Shown: piece by piece, positions 1-11,902 of the stretch
Numbering within the stretch: position 1 is the stretch's first letter
Layout: each line of letters opens with the position of its first letter
Assembly: GCA_902729315.2 (NCBI GenBank)
Contig: LR746276.1
Span: 1,093,169 to 1,157,168 of the forward strand
Length of the DNA stretch: 64,000 bases
Reading direction: 5' to 3'
Origin: Spirodela intermedia
Lineage: Eukaryota > Streptophyta > Magnoliopsida > Alismatales > Araceae
The notes under the pieces: generated by a model
Databases searched by the model: none
What the model was told of the DNA's origin: nothing
The model's input: only the letters and a program-made list of their open reading frames with translations
Translations under genes and position numbers: made by a program

Positions 1-730
1 GATTCCGGTGCATCGCCAATGTATCACCGCCGCGACATCAAAACTATATTTTACTATTTTTTAATTAGTTTCACTTCTTCTAACATTTTTTGGACTTTAA
101 AAGGAGATCTAACGAATGCCCAAATCACCTATGTCTAAAAAAAGCCTTTGAGGTTGCGGACATCATTTGATGACCCTCTCAAACACACAAAATTCTAGTG
201 ATTACTGTCGCGAGGTTGGAACTCTACTTTTCTTACTTTCAACTTAATTCTCACTTTATTTAGTGATAATTTTTGTGATTTTCACTTTCTAAACTATTCT
301 TTGTTCAATTATGATTTTTTTGACTTTTACAGATCTTAATTTGACCAATTGAATCCTTTGTAATTACTTACGTAAAAATCATCAGTGAAACTCTATCTTC
401 ACCTGATTTGCATTTATCAAGCACTAACGTCATCATGATGTCTTCACTCCTTATTTTTTTTCACAAATTTTAAATATATTTTATTTTTAATTTTTAGTAT
501 AAAATTCATAAAAACTGTATTCTTCAAAGAAAATTCTGAAATATTACTTGATATTATATTACATCTTTGTGATTGACTTTAAAAATTTTCATTATTTTTG
601 AAACTTTTATTAAATTATAATTGATATATTTGTTCAGAAATACTTATAAATATTTGAAAATTAATATTTTATAGTTTTATAAATTTTAAATTTGCATGAT
701 TTACTATACAACAACTAAGTCATGTCACTC
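1..730. repeat. AT-rich dispersed repeat, copy A
   Basis: From about 100 to 730 this AT-rich stretch matches 18370-18957 in the same orientation. Shared landmarks come in the same order: a 'trinucleotide-poor' TACTTTCAACTTAATT block, a GATGTCTTCACTCC-type block, an AAATATATTTTATTTTTA block and a final ACTATACAACAACTAAGTCA block. Bases 1-70 look like another partial copy of the 5' part of the same unit (GTGCATCGCCAATGTATCACC resembles GTGCATCATTGATACATTGC of the other copy). No coding capacity is visible. It is probably part of an old retrotransposon, perhaps an LTR, but neither termini nor a primer-binding site were identified. Confidence 0.6.
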
Positions 731-1624
731 CCTCAACTAAGCAATATATCTTATGTTTATTATGAAAGTTAATAAAATAAAATAAAATAATAAAAGTAAT
801 TAAAACACAAAAATCTAGCTTTAATAGGAATCTAGATATAATAATCAATTATTATTTAGTAAAATAGATATTATCAATTATAGTTAAAATCCCAATGGGA
901 GTTGCAAATACAAGAATCCATTCTTCTCTCCTTTTATGCAATCGACATCTCTAGCGATTAGCAAAGCTCGTTCCTTCCTCCTCTGACTACACTCAAAGTC
1001 TCTAGTGAGTGGTCAGCTCTTCCCTTCTTCCCCCAAATGATGGTGACAATGTGGTCGGCCCATCTTTTGGTGGATCTCTCTAGCAAGCGGTGGCTCTTCC
1101 GAACAATACTTCTGCAACTTCCAACATGGTGTGAGACATGGACAAAATCAAGCCACCACACTAGTGTCTCTAGTTGCCCAAAAGATAGAATAAACTTGAG
1201 CAACAATCTATTTCTTGCTTTCAATATTTACTTTCCTATTTTTGTCACTTATTTTTATTTTACAATTGGTTATTTCTATTTCATGCAGATTTTGATTGAA
1301 ACGAGTAGAACTAATTCAAAACTTGATGAACAATCTTCGTTCTTCTTTTGAATCCTTTGAAACTCGTCTAAGATCAAGCTAAGATCATTTTAAACTTATT
1401 TTCTATTAATTTTCATAGTTGAATCTTGACATGTTCATATTCTCAACATTCTGCAAATAATGAGTATTTTTTTATTTTTGAATGTGAAATCATCAAGATT
1501 AAAGGTTGATTAATGAGTATTAAATTGTAAAAAAAACTAGAGACATTTACGATTGATGTCATGTCATGTGTGTGAATCTTTGAGCACACATTTGTCTAGG
1601 AATAATGGTCATTGTGAAAACGAG
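731..1624. other. Intergenic AT-rich sequence, no gene seen
   Basis: Short overlapping reading frames exist on both strands near 958-1351, but none resembles a known family. No promoter or RNA gene was recognised. Confidence 0.5.
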
Positions 1625-1990
1625 TTGATCGTATTTCTCTCTTTCTCTATTTTCATCTTATTTCTCTCTCGCCTTCTCTTGTGAGACCTCTCTTCTCTCT
1701 CCATCTCTCATGAAACCTTTCCCTTTCTCTCCCTCTCTTTCAATCGTCTCTTTCTCTAGCTCTCTCTCTCAATCAATCTCCCTCTCTCCTTCTCTCTCTC
1801 TCTCTCGTGAGACTTTTATCTTTCTCCATCTCACATGAGATTTCTCTCCTCCTCTCTCTTTCTCTCCCTTTCATGAGAGATCTCATCCCTTCTCTCTCTC
1901 ATGAGTGCTCTCTTTTCTCTCTTTTCCTCTTTCCTTTCTCTACTTTTCTTCCTTTATTCTTCTCACCTCACCCTTCTATTTTGTTATTAT
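1625..1990. repeat. Degenerate pyrimidine-rich minisatellite
   Basis: An imperfect CT-rich tract is interrupted at intervals by variants of GTGAGACCT, CATGAAACC and CATGAGATT. It looks like a decayed tandem array of roughly 40-60 bp units, not a plain (CT)n run. The open frame across it is low complexity and is not treated as a gene. Confidence 0.5.
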
Positions 1991-2253
1991 CATTTTCATG
2001 ATGGATTAGTTTTCACAATAGATTAATCAATGTGCTTGTGTTCGACTTAAGACTTACTTCTATACTAGTATTTTATTAAGTCTTAATTATAAATATTATT
2101 AAATAATGTGTATTTAAACACAACGACAAGTGTCCATCACACATCTCGTAGATCACCTTAGAAGATATCTTTATCCGAAGAGGTTAGTGTCATTATTTCT
2201 CATTCTTTGCGTAAGAAATGTAAGGATCCAAAGCACCACTCATCTCATGTAAA

Positions 2254-2706
2254 GTGAGTGAAACTACATTTAGAAATGTGCTCTTAGATTTGAAAGTAAA
2301 TGTTAATTTATTATCTTTGACTATTTTGAAAAATTTTGAATTAGAAGAACTAAAACTGACTTTAGTAGAACTTCAGCTAATTACTAGATCTATTAAAACA
2401 CCTAGGAGTCTCCTAGAAGATGTTATTATCCATGTTAAAGAATTTAGATTTTTAGTAGATGTTTTTATTTTAAATATTTCTATTTTAGATAATCTCACTC
2501 ATGCACCAATCATATTAGGACGCCTATTTCTTGCCACAACCAAAGCAAATATTGATTGTAAAAATAGGATTAGAAATATGAAATTTGAAAGTCAAAACAT
2601 CTCCTTAAATGCTTTTAAAAGTTCAAGATTTCCACATAAAGATAATGATAATTATGAAGATATTAATGCAATTGATTCATGCATAAAAGAAATGAATTAT
2701 GTTTAA
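2254..2706 (+). pseudogene. Ty3/gypsy retrotransposon protease fragment (decayed)
   Basis: The 150-codon open frame resembles the aspartic-protease region of plant Ty3/gypsy Pol. Family landmarks seen are NVNLL near residue 17, RSIKTPR near 46-52, LEDV, and PIILGRLFLATTKANID near 85-101, which corresponds to the usual PIILGRPFLATGRALID. In intact elements the catalytic motif just before NLL reads DLGAS or similar. Here it reads DLKVN, so the catalytic Asp-Ser/Thr-Gly triad is lost. No zinc knuckle, reverse transcriptase or integrase was found on either side. This is a short relic that happens to have kept an open frame. Confidence 0.75.
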
Positions 2707-4959
2707 GACTGTATTATGTAATTAAGCACCATGTAGTCACTTGACCACGAAAACTTAAAAAACAAGCATTCCAAAGTTAACACACTGAAGATTGGAAGAT
2801 TTATTTGCATTTGTAACAAATTTAATGAGGTTGTTTCCTTTATATATCTGCTTGCCCCATTAAGTAAAGTAAAATAGAGTGTGCTGGTGTTTGATGAGTT
2901 CTAATTGTCACATGAACATGCAAAAACATATCAATGGAGATGAACTATAGATGCCCAAATGGGATTATTGTGATCCACGTCCAACATGTCATGCATGTGG
3001 CTGTATATTGGTGAGACTAGTTTTAAATGAGTCACTAAAGGGTTGAGTCAGGAGGTGGTCGTTACTAAATGACTCACCTAGCTTAGCCTCTGATGGATCG
3101 TAAAACTTATTCAAGCCCAACAATGTCTTGGCTTCCCCCCTCCTCACCAATTACCTTTAATCTTTGTCCTGATTTGGGCTGTTCTTTTGAGGGGGAGGGG
3201 GGGTGTTATGTATGAAGCCCAGCCTTATTTTTAACAGGCTGGGATTCACATAATAGCATTGAATAGGCCTGCAGGCCCGCCGAATCCAGTCCTTCTCTAA
3301 TACAATTTAGGCAGGGTTTGAGCTTACATAGGGTCCAACCTAGAAGCTCATAAGCCCTGGACCTATTCCACGTTCCCATTCATTCTCCCCCGCCTCCATC
3401 CTGTTTTCCATCCTCATCTCCCCTTCTATTCTCAACGAGACGAGTGATGTGATCTCCCTACCCCATATTCACATGCTTGTGAATATGGAGCCCCCCACTA
3501 AGTATTTCAAGTACAAATGGACAGAAGGTTGGTCTATGCTTCATGGATATCTATCCCCGTGCTTGCTTTTGAGGGCCTGTTTTCTAGACCTACACCGGGT
3601 CCCGGTAAAAATAGATATCCAGGTTTGGGCTGGGCTTGACAAGGCAGGCCCATTGACCGCCCAAAATTCTACCGTTCTCGTTTTCTTCTATACGAAGAAA
3701 TTTCTCGACTCGCATTTGCTAACGTGGCAAAAATTTTATCTTACGTCTGCTGTTCTGACAGAGGGTGATTCGAGTCTCGACACGCAGAGAAACTATTCCA
3801 CACGACGGAAAGATCGCTGGAGATTTCTTCGGGCATATTCACTCTCTCTCAATATTATGGAAGACGTGGGCCAGGATAGCTTGTCTTATGGCGATTATCA
3901 CCCGCTGTCGGATGAGACTGCTTCATAAAGAAAAACCAATATGATGATTATCCCGTCATGTGACCCCTCACGTGATGCTGATCCCGTCCTTGGAATCTAC
4001 TATCAGTCCAATGAATATCGTCTCAGATCCTAACTTCATTTTTTTTATATTCCTATTCTTGCCGCAAACACCCTGATTAGTCTATTGATGACGGAACTTA
4101 CATTAACCACTGTGATCCGTGACCAGTTCATTTGTAATCGCATCACGGGCTAATTTTATTTATTTATTCATATCCTCGCTTCTGAGTCGTCGGTTAAGTT
4201 ATTGATAATGGAGCCCGTTGGACTCTAACGGATGGCCATGTCCTCTTGTACGAGATACAAGAGATATTTCAAGATAAGGCGTTATGAACGAAGCCCTTTC
4301 CGATCAGCAGGGCCGAACTGACCTTCAACATTGAGATAGAGCCAGGAAGATGCTCCGAGCTTGGGCATGGACCCCCGCAAGCTCGGATCGCACCCACAGA
4401 CCTCCCCTGTGCCTCGCTTCATCCCCCATCCGGGCGTCATCATAAAGCCCAGCTAGTTAAAAAACCACACGGACTATCCGTTTTGCTCCGTTTTGCAACG
4501 TGGTACATATGTAAAACAGGCGCAGGATGGAGCATGCTTGATACTCCCGTCAACGATCCACGACCAATCCGTCGATGCTCAAATCCTACGTCATGTTGTT
4601 CATTGCATTTGTTAATTTCTTTCCGTTAGTGATGTAGGATGACTACGAGAGTCATAGAGTGGGTTGATTAATAATAATGCAGGGATGGATAAATCAAGCC
4701 ACAAAATTCACACCACCGATTCGAACCTTTAAATTCGGAGAAAATGATGATGGTGCAGCCCCGTTCCTCGGTCGAGGGCGGGAGCACTGTCTTACAACCA
4801 CCACGATAAGTAAAGCTCCAAATTCAAAATCCTGGATGCTCAACCACGAGAAGACGCAAATCTATTACGTAGATCCGATGGCGGTGGGGAAAACACACAA
4901 GAAAATACTGGATGAAATAATATGAATCACCAAAGAGTGAAGAGAGAACCTTCAGCGCT
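2707..4959. other. Intergenic sequence, no gene supported
   Basis: Reading frames occur at 3449-3928 and 4677-4925, but neither has recognisable domains. Composition is mixed, with scattered GGCCCGCC-type stretches near 3270 and 3640. No promoter, RNA gene or transposon end was recognised. Confidence 0.45.
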
Positions 4960-5570
4960 GAGATAGCGCGAGGGGCGGTGCGGCGAGCCTCGAGTTGCGG
5001 CAGGACGGTGAAAGATGGAAACTGGAAAACCTGCTGATCAATCTTCAATCTTGGTCTGGGCTCTTTGGGCGCGGGGATCGCGGATCCAACTGCGCGGTCA
5101 AATGGTGGGGGGATCAAGGGGGGAAGCCGCCCCCTTGCGGGGTTCGGGGCAGCGCCCCGAAACCTAAACCGGGGGTTGATTCCGCGCACTCGCCCGATGG
5201 AGGATCTCGACGTTCCCGTGGCGAAACGGGCGGCTACTGGAATCGTCGCGCGAGAGGGCAATGGGCAGTCGTGCGGCGGGAAGAGTCACGGGCGCGTCGG
5301 CGGAGGGCGCGTGGCTGCGCCGGCTGCCGACGACCTGAAAGCGGGGCCTCACGACGGGTCAACACTCGTCGACGTGATTGTTGTCATCTACCGCCAACGG
5401 TAGACAATAATGCGCTAGATGGCGGACGGTGCAATCGGCGGCGAGAGAAACTGGACGTTCGCCCTCGAATGGAGGATCACGGGTGGATGGAAGGGGAAGT
5501 CGTGCGCTTGTGATGGGCGGACGGGCGCAGGAGGGTCGCCTCTCAGCGGCGGCGGCTGAGAGGAAACCTT
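4960..5570. other. GC-rich island with overlapping open frames on both strands
   Basis: This patch of about 600 bp is far more GC-rich than its surroundings. It holds several overlapping open frames on both strands (for example 4995-5513 and 5065-5403 on +, 4824-5261 on -). That is expected by chance in GC-rich DNA, and none resembles a known protein. It contains a short inverted C/G-rich block around 5118-5160 (GCCGCCCCCTTGCGG, GGGGCAGCGCCCCG). It could be a promoter/CpG-like patch, a transposon piece or part of an unrecognised gene. Confidence 0.35.
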
Positions 5571-5636
5571 AGGGCAAATTCTGAAAATGATGTCTAAATC
5601 TTTCAAAAATTACCACCAAACCGTCTATTACAGCGC

Positions 5637-5709
5637 TAATCCTAATAATAAATAAAATTCGTTAAAGGAAACTAAATGAAAGGAAGATCCTAATAATAAA
5701 TAAAATTCG
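5637..5709. repeat. Short direct repeat, 23-bp unit, 49-bp spacing
   Basis: The sequence ATCCTAATAATAAATAAAA plus TTCG occurs twice, starting near 5638 and 5687, separated by 26 unrelated bases. It may be a small local duplication or a target-site duplication around a lost insertion. Confidence 0.7.
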
Positions 5710-7190
5710 GATCTTCGGTCCTAGGTTGACGATGTCGACGTGGCATGGCTCGTGTGCTGGTCTTCCCCTCCTGTGGTGGCGCCGTCCCTTCAAATGGTGT
5801 GGCAGGGACGGTTGCCCCACCAGTTAGCCTTTCGCTTAATCTATTTCTGGGCGTTACAGGCGTATCCTTCGGTCGTTTTCTTGCATTCTTTTTCCTCACG
5901 AACACGTCGAATGGTCAGAAGTTTCTGGAGGATTTGGAGATTTAGAGGCGTCAAGGGGTCCAGCTATTATAGATGACTACGCAGGCCGGCAAAAGAGTTG
6001 TGCCCGGAATTAAGCACGGAAGCCCATCAAAATTAGAACCTATTAGGATCTCTGCCTTGAACTCGGGCCGTCTCCTTATCCCGACAAAAGCATTTTGTTA
6101 CTTTTGAGAAAATATCTATCTCTGCAGCCGCCGCCCAGTGTTCGCAGGCAGCTGTAGAACATGAATGAGGTTGAGGGCATCAATGGGTCGGACTAACTTG
6201 AAAAACCAACACAAAATATACTGGCCATTTTATTTTTGGCTTTCTATAGTAAAATCAGGTCTGGCAAACGCTTTGTTCTTGAGAATAAACGGGGTCGGAC
6301 ATGGATAACAGAATTTGTCAGAACATTTGGTCTCAACTCGGCTCGTTCCCCAATCCTTTTGAAAATAATATCCCATCTTCGTCCACGCTAGCTGTGGTCG
6401 GCGGCCAACCCAGGTCATGCTCGGTATTCAGGAAGCCCCTCCCGTTGAAAACTCTATAAAGTATGCCCTTGTTCCTGTGTGACGTCGAGGTTGTTAAAGA
6501 CCGTTACCAAAACCTCACCTGAAATCCTGGGAAACTATTATTGAAGTACCCTTTGAATATACCGATCTCTCCTCCAATCGGCCAACATGTATAATAAGCC
6601 GAAGAACGTTTTAATTGGTCGATCTGCTTCCTCAGACGCTGATCTAAAGTATGAAGAAACACGGGTCTTCTCAAGTTATCCGTATCTGAAGGACTTCCTC
6701 CCCTCATATTATCTCTTTCTTTGTATCCTGAGAAAGACTTGTCAACCTTTTTTTTGGCTCTCAGTTTGTGAGGTTTGAGATCGTTGAGAGAGAAAGAGAG
6801 GACAAGTCTAAGTGGCTATCACGCTCGTGGGGAAGGAAGTCTCAGGGTTTGGTAATTGTGGAAAGGCGTCACCCCGTAGCGTCATAAAGAACAAAGAATA
6901 CGTGTGGAGTGGAGTATTCGCGGTGGTAGCTAACCCTACCCCTGCCTGAACGAAGACAATGGACCAGAGAAATTGAAAAATATATTAACGTTACACACCA
7001 GTCTTATGTCAGCTATTACCGATACACGTTCTTTTTCTTTCAAAGATTGTTACCGGGAAAAACGGAATGGTTTAGAGATTGGGTGGAGATAATATACAGT
7101 GATGCGACATTCAAGGATGAAGAATACATAGGTAGAGAGCCACAAAGAGTACGAAATTGGGAGGGGAAGGGCCAGGGTAACAGACAGACA
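5710..7190. other. Intergenic sequence, nothing recognised
   Basis: Short frames at 5690-5976 and 6504-6778 have no family features. A GTTGTGCCCGGAATTAAGCACGG stretch near 5997 was compared by eye with 5S rRNA and does not match. Confidence 0.4.
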
Positions 7191-7191
7191 C

Positions 7192-7254
7192 AGAGAGAGA
7201 GAGAGAAGGAGAGAGAGAGGGAGAGAGAGGGAGAGAGAGGGAGAGAGAGGGAGA

Positions 7255-7301
<47 letters not shown>

Positions 7302-7309
7302 GGGGGGGA
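7192..7309. repeat. (GA)n-rich microsatellite
   Basis: Compound purine tract of GA dinucleotides interrupted by GGGA units, ending in a G run. Long frames across it encode only Arg-Glu repeats (or Leu-Ser on the other strand) and are artefacts. Confidence 0.95.
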
Positions 7310-8813
7310 CACAAAGGTCAAACGATCTTCCTACAGTAGCATGCGCTGTGAGAGGACACAAAGGTCAAAAATACGCACGATAAAAAGGAAGCCAGTCCAC
7401 AGCCGTATAATGACCAAAAACCTTCTCCAACGAATGGCGTTATTCTACGAATTCTACGTCTTAAGGATGACTTCTGTCTCACCGAACTTGTGGTTCAGAT
7501 ACAAGGCCAGATCTTCCTTAGTTGATACTTCCTCTCCCTAAGAATCTGATGGAAACTGGCGGAAACTCAAGGCGTTGACCATAGAGCCTCCTCTATAAGC
7601 ATTGCTTTGTTAATCGTTGCATTTAGGAGACTAGACTTGATCTAGAAAACCCATTTCTTATAGATCTATCAGCCATGGTTCTCATAGTATTCAAATTGGT
7701 TAAGTAGATGTAGGTCGAGATATGCTCATGGCCCCAAAACAGTAGTCGATGTATCCAGAGAAATAAACTATAGAAGTTTTCTTGTTCCACTCAATCGTAC
7801 GTGTAGACACAAATTAGGTAACCCATGGTTAGTTGGGATAGATCACATCGTATGCAGTGGGGAGAGAGGAAGAGGTAGACAGAGAGAGGAGGAGAGAGAG
7901 AGTTTCATTAACGACATGTATAACGAAACCTTGATGTACTACTAGTAAATTAATATTTAATTCGTTCATCTTATGTTTTGCGTCATATTTGAATAACTAG
8001 TGTATTTCTTGTAGTTTCTTATTTTCCATATATCGCCGCCATCCTGATTAGTATCCAGTCTTATGCGGCCATACAGTCGCTTGAGTTCTTTGGTTAGATA
8101 TGCACTCAAGAAGGAGACTTGTGGCTTGTCCACATAAGGAGAACAGGGTTTCATAGCCTAGAAGGGTCATCATGATGGAGAGTATTAGGTATTCGATACT
8201 ATCATGCTCTTAAAAGTATAAGCTTTGTATTCATCGATTAATCCGTAAGAGTGCCGTGCACGTCTTTTTTTTAAGTAATAGACCGAAGTTAAAAAATTGC
8301 TTACTCACAATGTAGACCCCATTAGAATAAAGGGGTTCGTTAGAGATTTGTCTCCCGTTACCCATACCAATGATTCGATAACACCTTGTGGGATTCCCCA
8401 TTTTGACTGTTCCCCACGCCGAAGTAAGAGAAAGAGACGGGGAGGGGGGAGGGTGGGGGGAGAGAGGTTGCGTCATCCACTGTTCAATTCTTCAAGAAGA
8501 AGACGTCTTTGAGTAAGCCTCGCAGTTTCCCTTGCAATCTTGTTTGAAGTGAGGACCGTCGCCATAAGGTAGCCTGATGTTGGTCGCCTGCTTCAATTAT
8601 TATATTTGCTGGTTTGGCCAGCGAAACTCCAACCGTCGTCGGCGATAGCGACGAAAGGGTAACAAAGCCTTTCAAAGGAGAGAAAAATTCCATTCTTAAC
8701 CCCAGTGAACGCTGTCGTCGGCCCCTGGAGTAAGCGTAGGTGATGGATTATCCACGTCGGCCTGTGTGAGAAACTGGTTGATAAGAAATCACGAGACCAT
8801 GATGGTGTCAATG

Positions 8814-8815
<2 letters not shown>
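7310..8815. other. Intergenic sequence, nothing recognised
   Basis: Unique-looking sequence of average composition. No open frame with recognisable domains, RNA gene or transposon end was seen. Confidence 0.4.

Positions 8816-8856
<41 letters not shown>
8816..8856. repeat. (CT)20 microsatellite
   Basis: Uninterrupted CT dinucleotide run of about 40 bp. Confidence 0.97.
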
Positions 8857-8857
<1 letters not shown>

Positions 8858-9824
8858 GTTTGTTTATATATCTCCATAATCCCTCGGTGATGGACAAATA
8901 TTCAAGGTACAGCCCCGATTTACGGTTCACTAGAGAAGGGAATCAACCCGGGCGAACAACGATTACTTGTACGCAAAGATTAATAAGATTAACCATGAGA
9001 ATCGCAACTAGAGAGGAGAATTTCTTTATGAGGGCCAACCTCGACCTGGCCTAGAGAAAACCCGGAAACCATGCTCATAGCCTAGCCCTGATACATACAG
9101 TCGGACCCTCTGCGAGAACGAGCGAGAGACAGAGACAGAGAGAGAGAGGAGAAGAAGAAACGTTGTTATGAGAAGGTAAGAAAAATTGTCTCTCGTTGAA
9201 TGGGTCAGACGCTTAAGACTCTGAAGTCCGTCATTTAGTGACGGCTGGGGGACTCTCTGCTTTGTCAGCTTGATAACAAAAACGATTAACGATGAGTCAA
9301 CGCTTCTATTAATGGATTTTTCTTTCTCTAAGTTTGTTTTCATATTGATTCCGAGTTAGGCGTGACGGAGAGAAGCCCGAGGCTGACGCCCAACGCATGC
9401 ATAATCATGGAGGAGGGCTTCAGTAGTAGTTATCTGAGCTCAGGGATGATGGAAAACCTAAGCGGTCTTAAGCACGCTTTCAACGTCAAGTTTCACCGGA
9501 GAAGTAATAAATCGTGGTCACTAAGATCATTCCTCTGACAAGAGAGGGGTTTCCAAAGGATGGAGTCGACTATGTAACGCGTGGGGAAACCGGCGACGGG
9601 GAATCGTGATCTACGCTGATTCATCTTTCCCAGAAGCATCGGGTGCGAATTGCACGAGATTGATTAGCCTGATCACTACGACTTATTAGCCTTCTTGAAA
9701 CTACAACAACTCTTCATTGAATAACTAAATTGTCTCAGTTCTTTGAGACAGTGAGGTTCAGGATCTGAAGGGGATGCCTTACCAGAGCGATCAGTGAACT
9801 AAAGCCACGGGGAGCTTCCGGCGG

Positions 9825-9828
<4 letters not shown>

Positions 9829-9898
<70 letters not shown>

Positions 9899-9945
9899 CT
9901 CCCTCACATTTATATGTATATATATATATGTGTGTGTGTGTGTGT
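9829..9945. repeat. (CT)33 followed by (TA)n(TG)n compound microsatellite
   Basis: A perfect CT run from 9829 to 9895 is followed after about 20 bases by alternating TA then TG dinucleotides (about 9914-9945). Confidence 0.95.
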
Positions 9946-10053
9946 AAAGACAAACGAGAAACATCGGCAGGAGCGGGTTAACAGGTTCTGGGATGTTCTT
10001 TCTACCCATCTCACTAAATCTTTCGTGAAATTTTGCTGAAACGCAGACTCAGA

Positions 10054-10240
10054 GAGTAGGGGCATGCTTTGACGAGGACAATGTAATTAGTAAAAATGAC
10101 GCCATCTCCGGAAAGGGCTCATGTCCGTTTGCCGATCAGCGAGTGGGGCATGCTTTGAGGATGACAATATAATTTGGTAAAACTGAGGCTTCTATTAGAA
10201 GCAGCTCGTTTCGGTTTACCGATTGGAGGGTGGGACATGC
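10054..10240. repeat. Imperfect 87-bp tandem repeat upstream of the MYB gene
   Basis: GAGTAGGGGCATGCTTTGA at 10054 recurs as GAGTGGGGCATGCTTTGA at 10141. Matching follow-on blocks (GACAATGTAATT and GACAATATAATT; CGTTTGCCGATCAG and GGTTTACCGATTGG) come at the same spacing. A third partial unit starts at about 10226 (GAGGGTGGGACATGC). The array ends about 600 bp upstream of the MYB start codon. Any effect on transcription is unknown. Confidence 0.75.
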
Positions 10241-10706
10241 CAAGGGTTTTATCGGAGCCCGGAAAGATAATTTTTAAAGCATATCCTTCGGACGCGCGGA
10301 TGGGATGCCTCAGTTTGACGAACTCGGGTCGGAGAAGAGCGGCGGTGGCGGCGACTGTTTCCTTGTACCTGCCCTAGGGAGGCGAGTTGGGTCGCAGTCC
10401 AGTAGATTTCCGCCATGTGGCGACCTGCTCCCAGGCTTCACCCTGAGCTCTCGCCATCGATGGCGGGTCAGAAAGGGCAAGAACTCGCCGCATGTGGAGA
10501 TGCACGTCGATCGCCCCATCTAAAATACTATGGAGAAAAAATAAATATTAATAAATAGGTCGCTAAGTTTATAGGTATATTCTTCAAGTTTATTTGAGGT
10601 GAAGGCTCAGTTATGAAAAGAAACTATCGTTCATGATTTTCTAAGACGGCAGGATATTAATAGTCATTTGGGATTAATGCAGCTGGTGGAGCCCAACACT
10701 CTCTTC

Positions 10707-10714
10707 TATATATA
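10707..10714 (+). promoter_or_regulatory. TATA box candidate of the MYB gene
   Basis: TATATATA lies about 125 bp upstream of the chosen MYB start codon at 10838, leaving room for a 5' UTR of about 90-100 bases. The context upstream is not coding. Confidence 0.55.
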
Positions 10715-10837
10715 TCCATATATCCCGGCGGCCTCTCCCTTCTGCGAGAACCCACCGGCTCCTTCGTCTTCATCGGACCTCTCCCCGTGCGAAGAGGAGG
10801 GCCCGCTGGAGGGTTGGGGTGGAGAGGGGATAGAAAG

Positions 10838-11902
10838 ATGGGGAGATCCCCTTGCTGCGAAGAGGAAGGCCTGAAGAAGGGCCCCTGGACGCCGGAGGAG
10901 GACAAGAAGCTCGTAGAGTACATACAGAACCACGGCCACGGCAGCTGGCGGGCTCTCCCCAAGAGCGCCGGCCTCAACCGCTGCGGCAAGAGTTGCCGGC
11001 TAAGATGGACCAATTACCTTCGCCCCGACATCCGGAGGGGCAAGTTCTCTGACGAGGAGGAGCGTCTCATCATCAACCTCCACTCAGCCCTCGGCAATAA
11101 GTTAGTCATCGCACTACTCGCCTTCGTCTTCTCTTGTTGTGATATAATTCTAACTCTTCTGTGTTGCAGATGGTCGGCGATTGCCGCTCGGCTCCCAGGA
11201 AGAACAGACAACGAGATAAAGAACTACTGGAACACTCACCTGAAGAAGAAGCTCCTCCACATGGGAATCGACCCATTGACCCACCGCCCGAGGACTGACC
11301 TCAGCCTGCTCGCCAATCTCCAGGGCTTGCTTGCCGCCTCCAACCTTGGCAACCTGCCACCGGGTGCTTGGGGTCTTGACAACGCATTCAGGATTCATGC
11401 AGACGCAGCTCAGGCGGCCAGAATCCAGATTCTGCAGAGCCTATTTCAAGCTCTAGTCCCCAACAACGCTCCAAACGTTGACCTAGTCCACCTCTTGGGC
11501 GCCGCTATGCTCAACCAGCCCGGCCGCGCCTTCCCGGGTCTCCTCCTTGGGGGAGAAGGCCAAGTCAACTCGGCTGTCACGAGTTTGATCGCACCTCAGA
11601 TGGCGAAGGAGATCCCACTGCCTCCCTCATCTTCCTCCCTCCCTGGTTCTTCCTCGAAGAACCCGGTCGGCGTGGAGAACAACAGTAGCTTCAGCCCCAG
11701 CCAGATGTCGAGGTCCGGCAACAACCCGACGTCGGCTTCCACGCCCTCCGCTGTCTCCCCCTCGCCGGAGGGCTTCAACCTGGATCACTTCCAGGAAATG
11801 ATCAACTCCCATGATGGATCGTCCTCCTGCACCTTGGAGCCCTGGGATGCCTTAGCCGACAACGAGAGTTACGACCTATGCTGGAGAGATATTCTAGCGT
11901 AG
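10838..11902 (+). CDS. R2R3-MYB transcription factor, MYB53/92/93-like
   Basis: Nuclear DNA-binding transcription factor of 331 aa. Exons are 10838-11100 and 11170-11902. The start is the MGRSPCC typical of R2R3-MYBs; an in-frame ATG 51 bases upstream lacks family support. R2 has its tryptophans at residues 17, 37 and 57. R3 has Phe70, Trp89 and Trp108. Helix-3 sequences [11 protein letters not shown] and [18 protein letters not shown] are intact. The motif following R3, [14 protein letters not shown], and the C-terminal CWRDIL resemble the subgroup that in Arabidopsis includes MYB53, MYB92 and MYB93, linked to suberin and root endodermis; that role is inferred. The R3 bHLH-interaction signature is absent. 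The intron usual inside R2 is missing. The single intron (69 bp, inside R3) is a multiple of three with no in-frame stop. Confidence 0.95.
   Translation: MGRSPCCEEEGLKKGPWTPEEDKKLVEYIQNHGHGSWRALPKSAGLNRCGKSCRLRWTNYLRPDIRRGKFSDEEERLIINLHSALGNKLVIALLAFVFSCCDIILTLLCCRWSAIAARLPGRTDNEIKNYWNTHLKKKLLHMGIDPLTHRPRTDLSLLANLQGLLAASNLGNLPPGAWGLDNAFRIHADAAQAARIQILQSLFQALVPNNAPNVDLVHLLGAAMLNQPGRAFPGLLLGGEGQVNSAVTSLIAPQMAKEIPLPPSSSSLPGSSSKNPVGVENNSSFSPSQMSRSGNNPTSASTPSAVSPSPEGFNLDHFQEMINSHDGSSSCTLEPWDALADNESYDLCWRDILA

Noticed and set aside
4824-5513. Overlapping GC-rich open frames on both strands
   Set aside because: Open frames in several phases at once are expected from composition; no family feature is visible in any of them.
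5985-6095. Possible 5S rRNA fragment (GAATTAAGCACGGAAGCCC)
   Set aside because: Only a few short words resemble 5S rRNA and the internal control regions do not line up.
11014-11211. Treating the MYB frame as one 371-codon intronless gene from 10787
   Set aside because: The R3 repeat is interrupted by a hydrophobic insert bounded by GT and AG; removing 69 bp restores a perfect R3, and MGRSPCC is the usual start.
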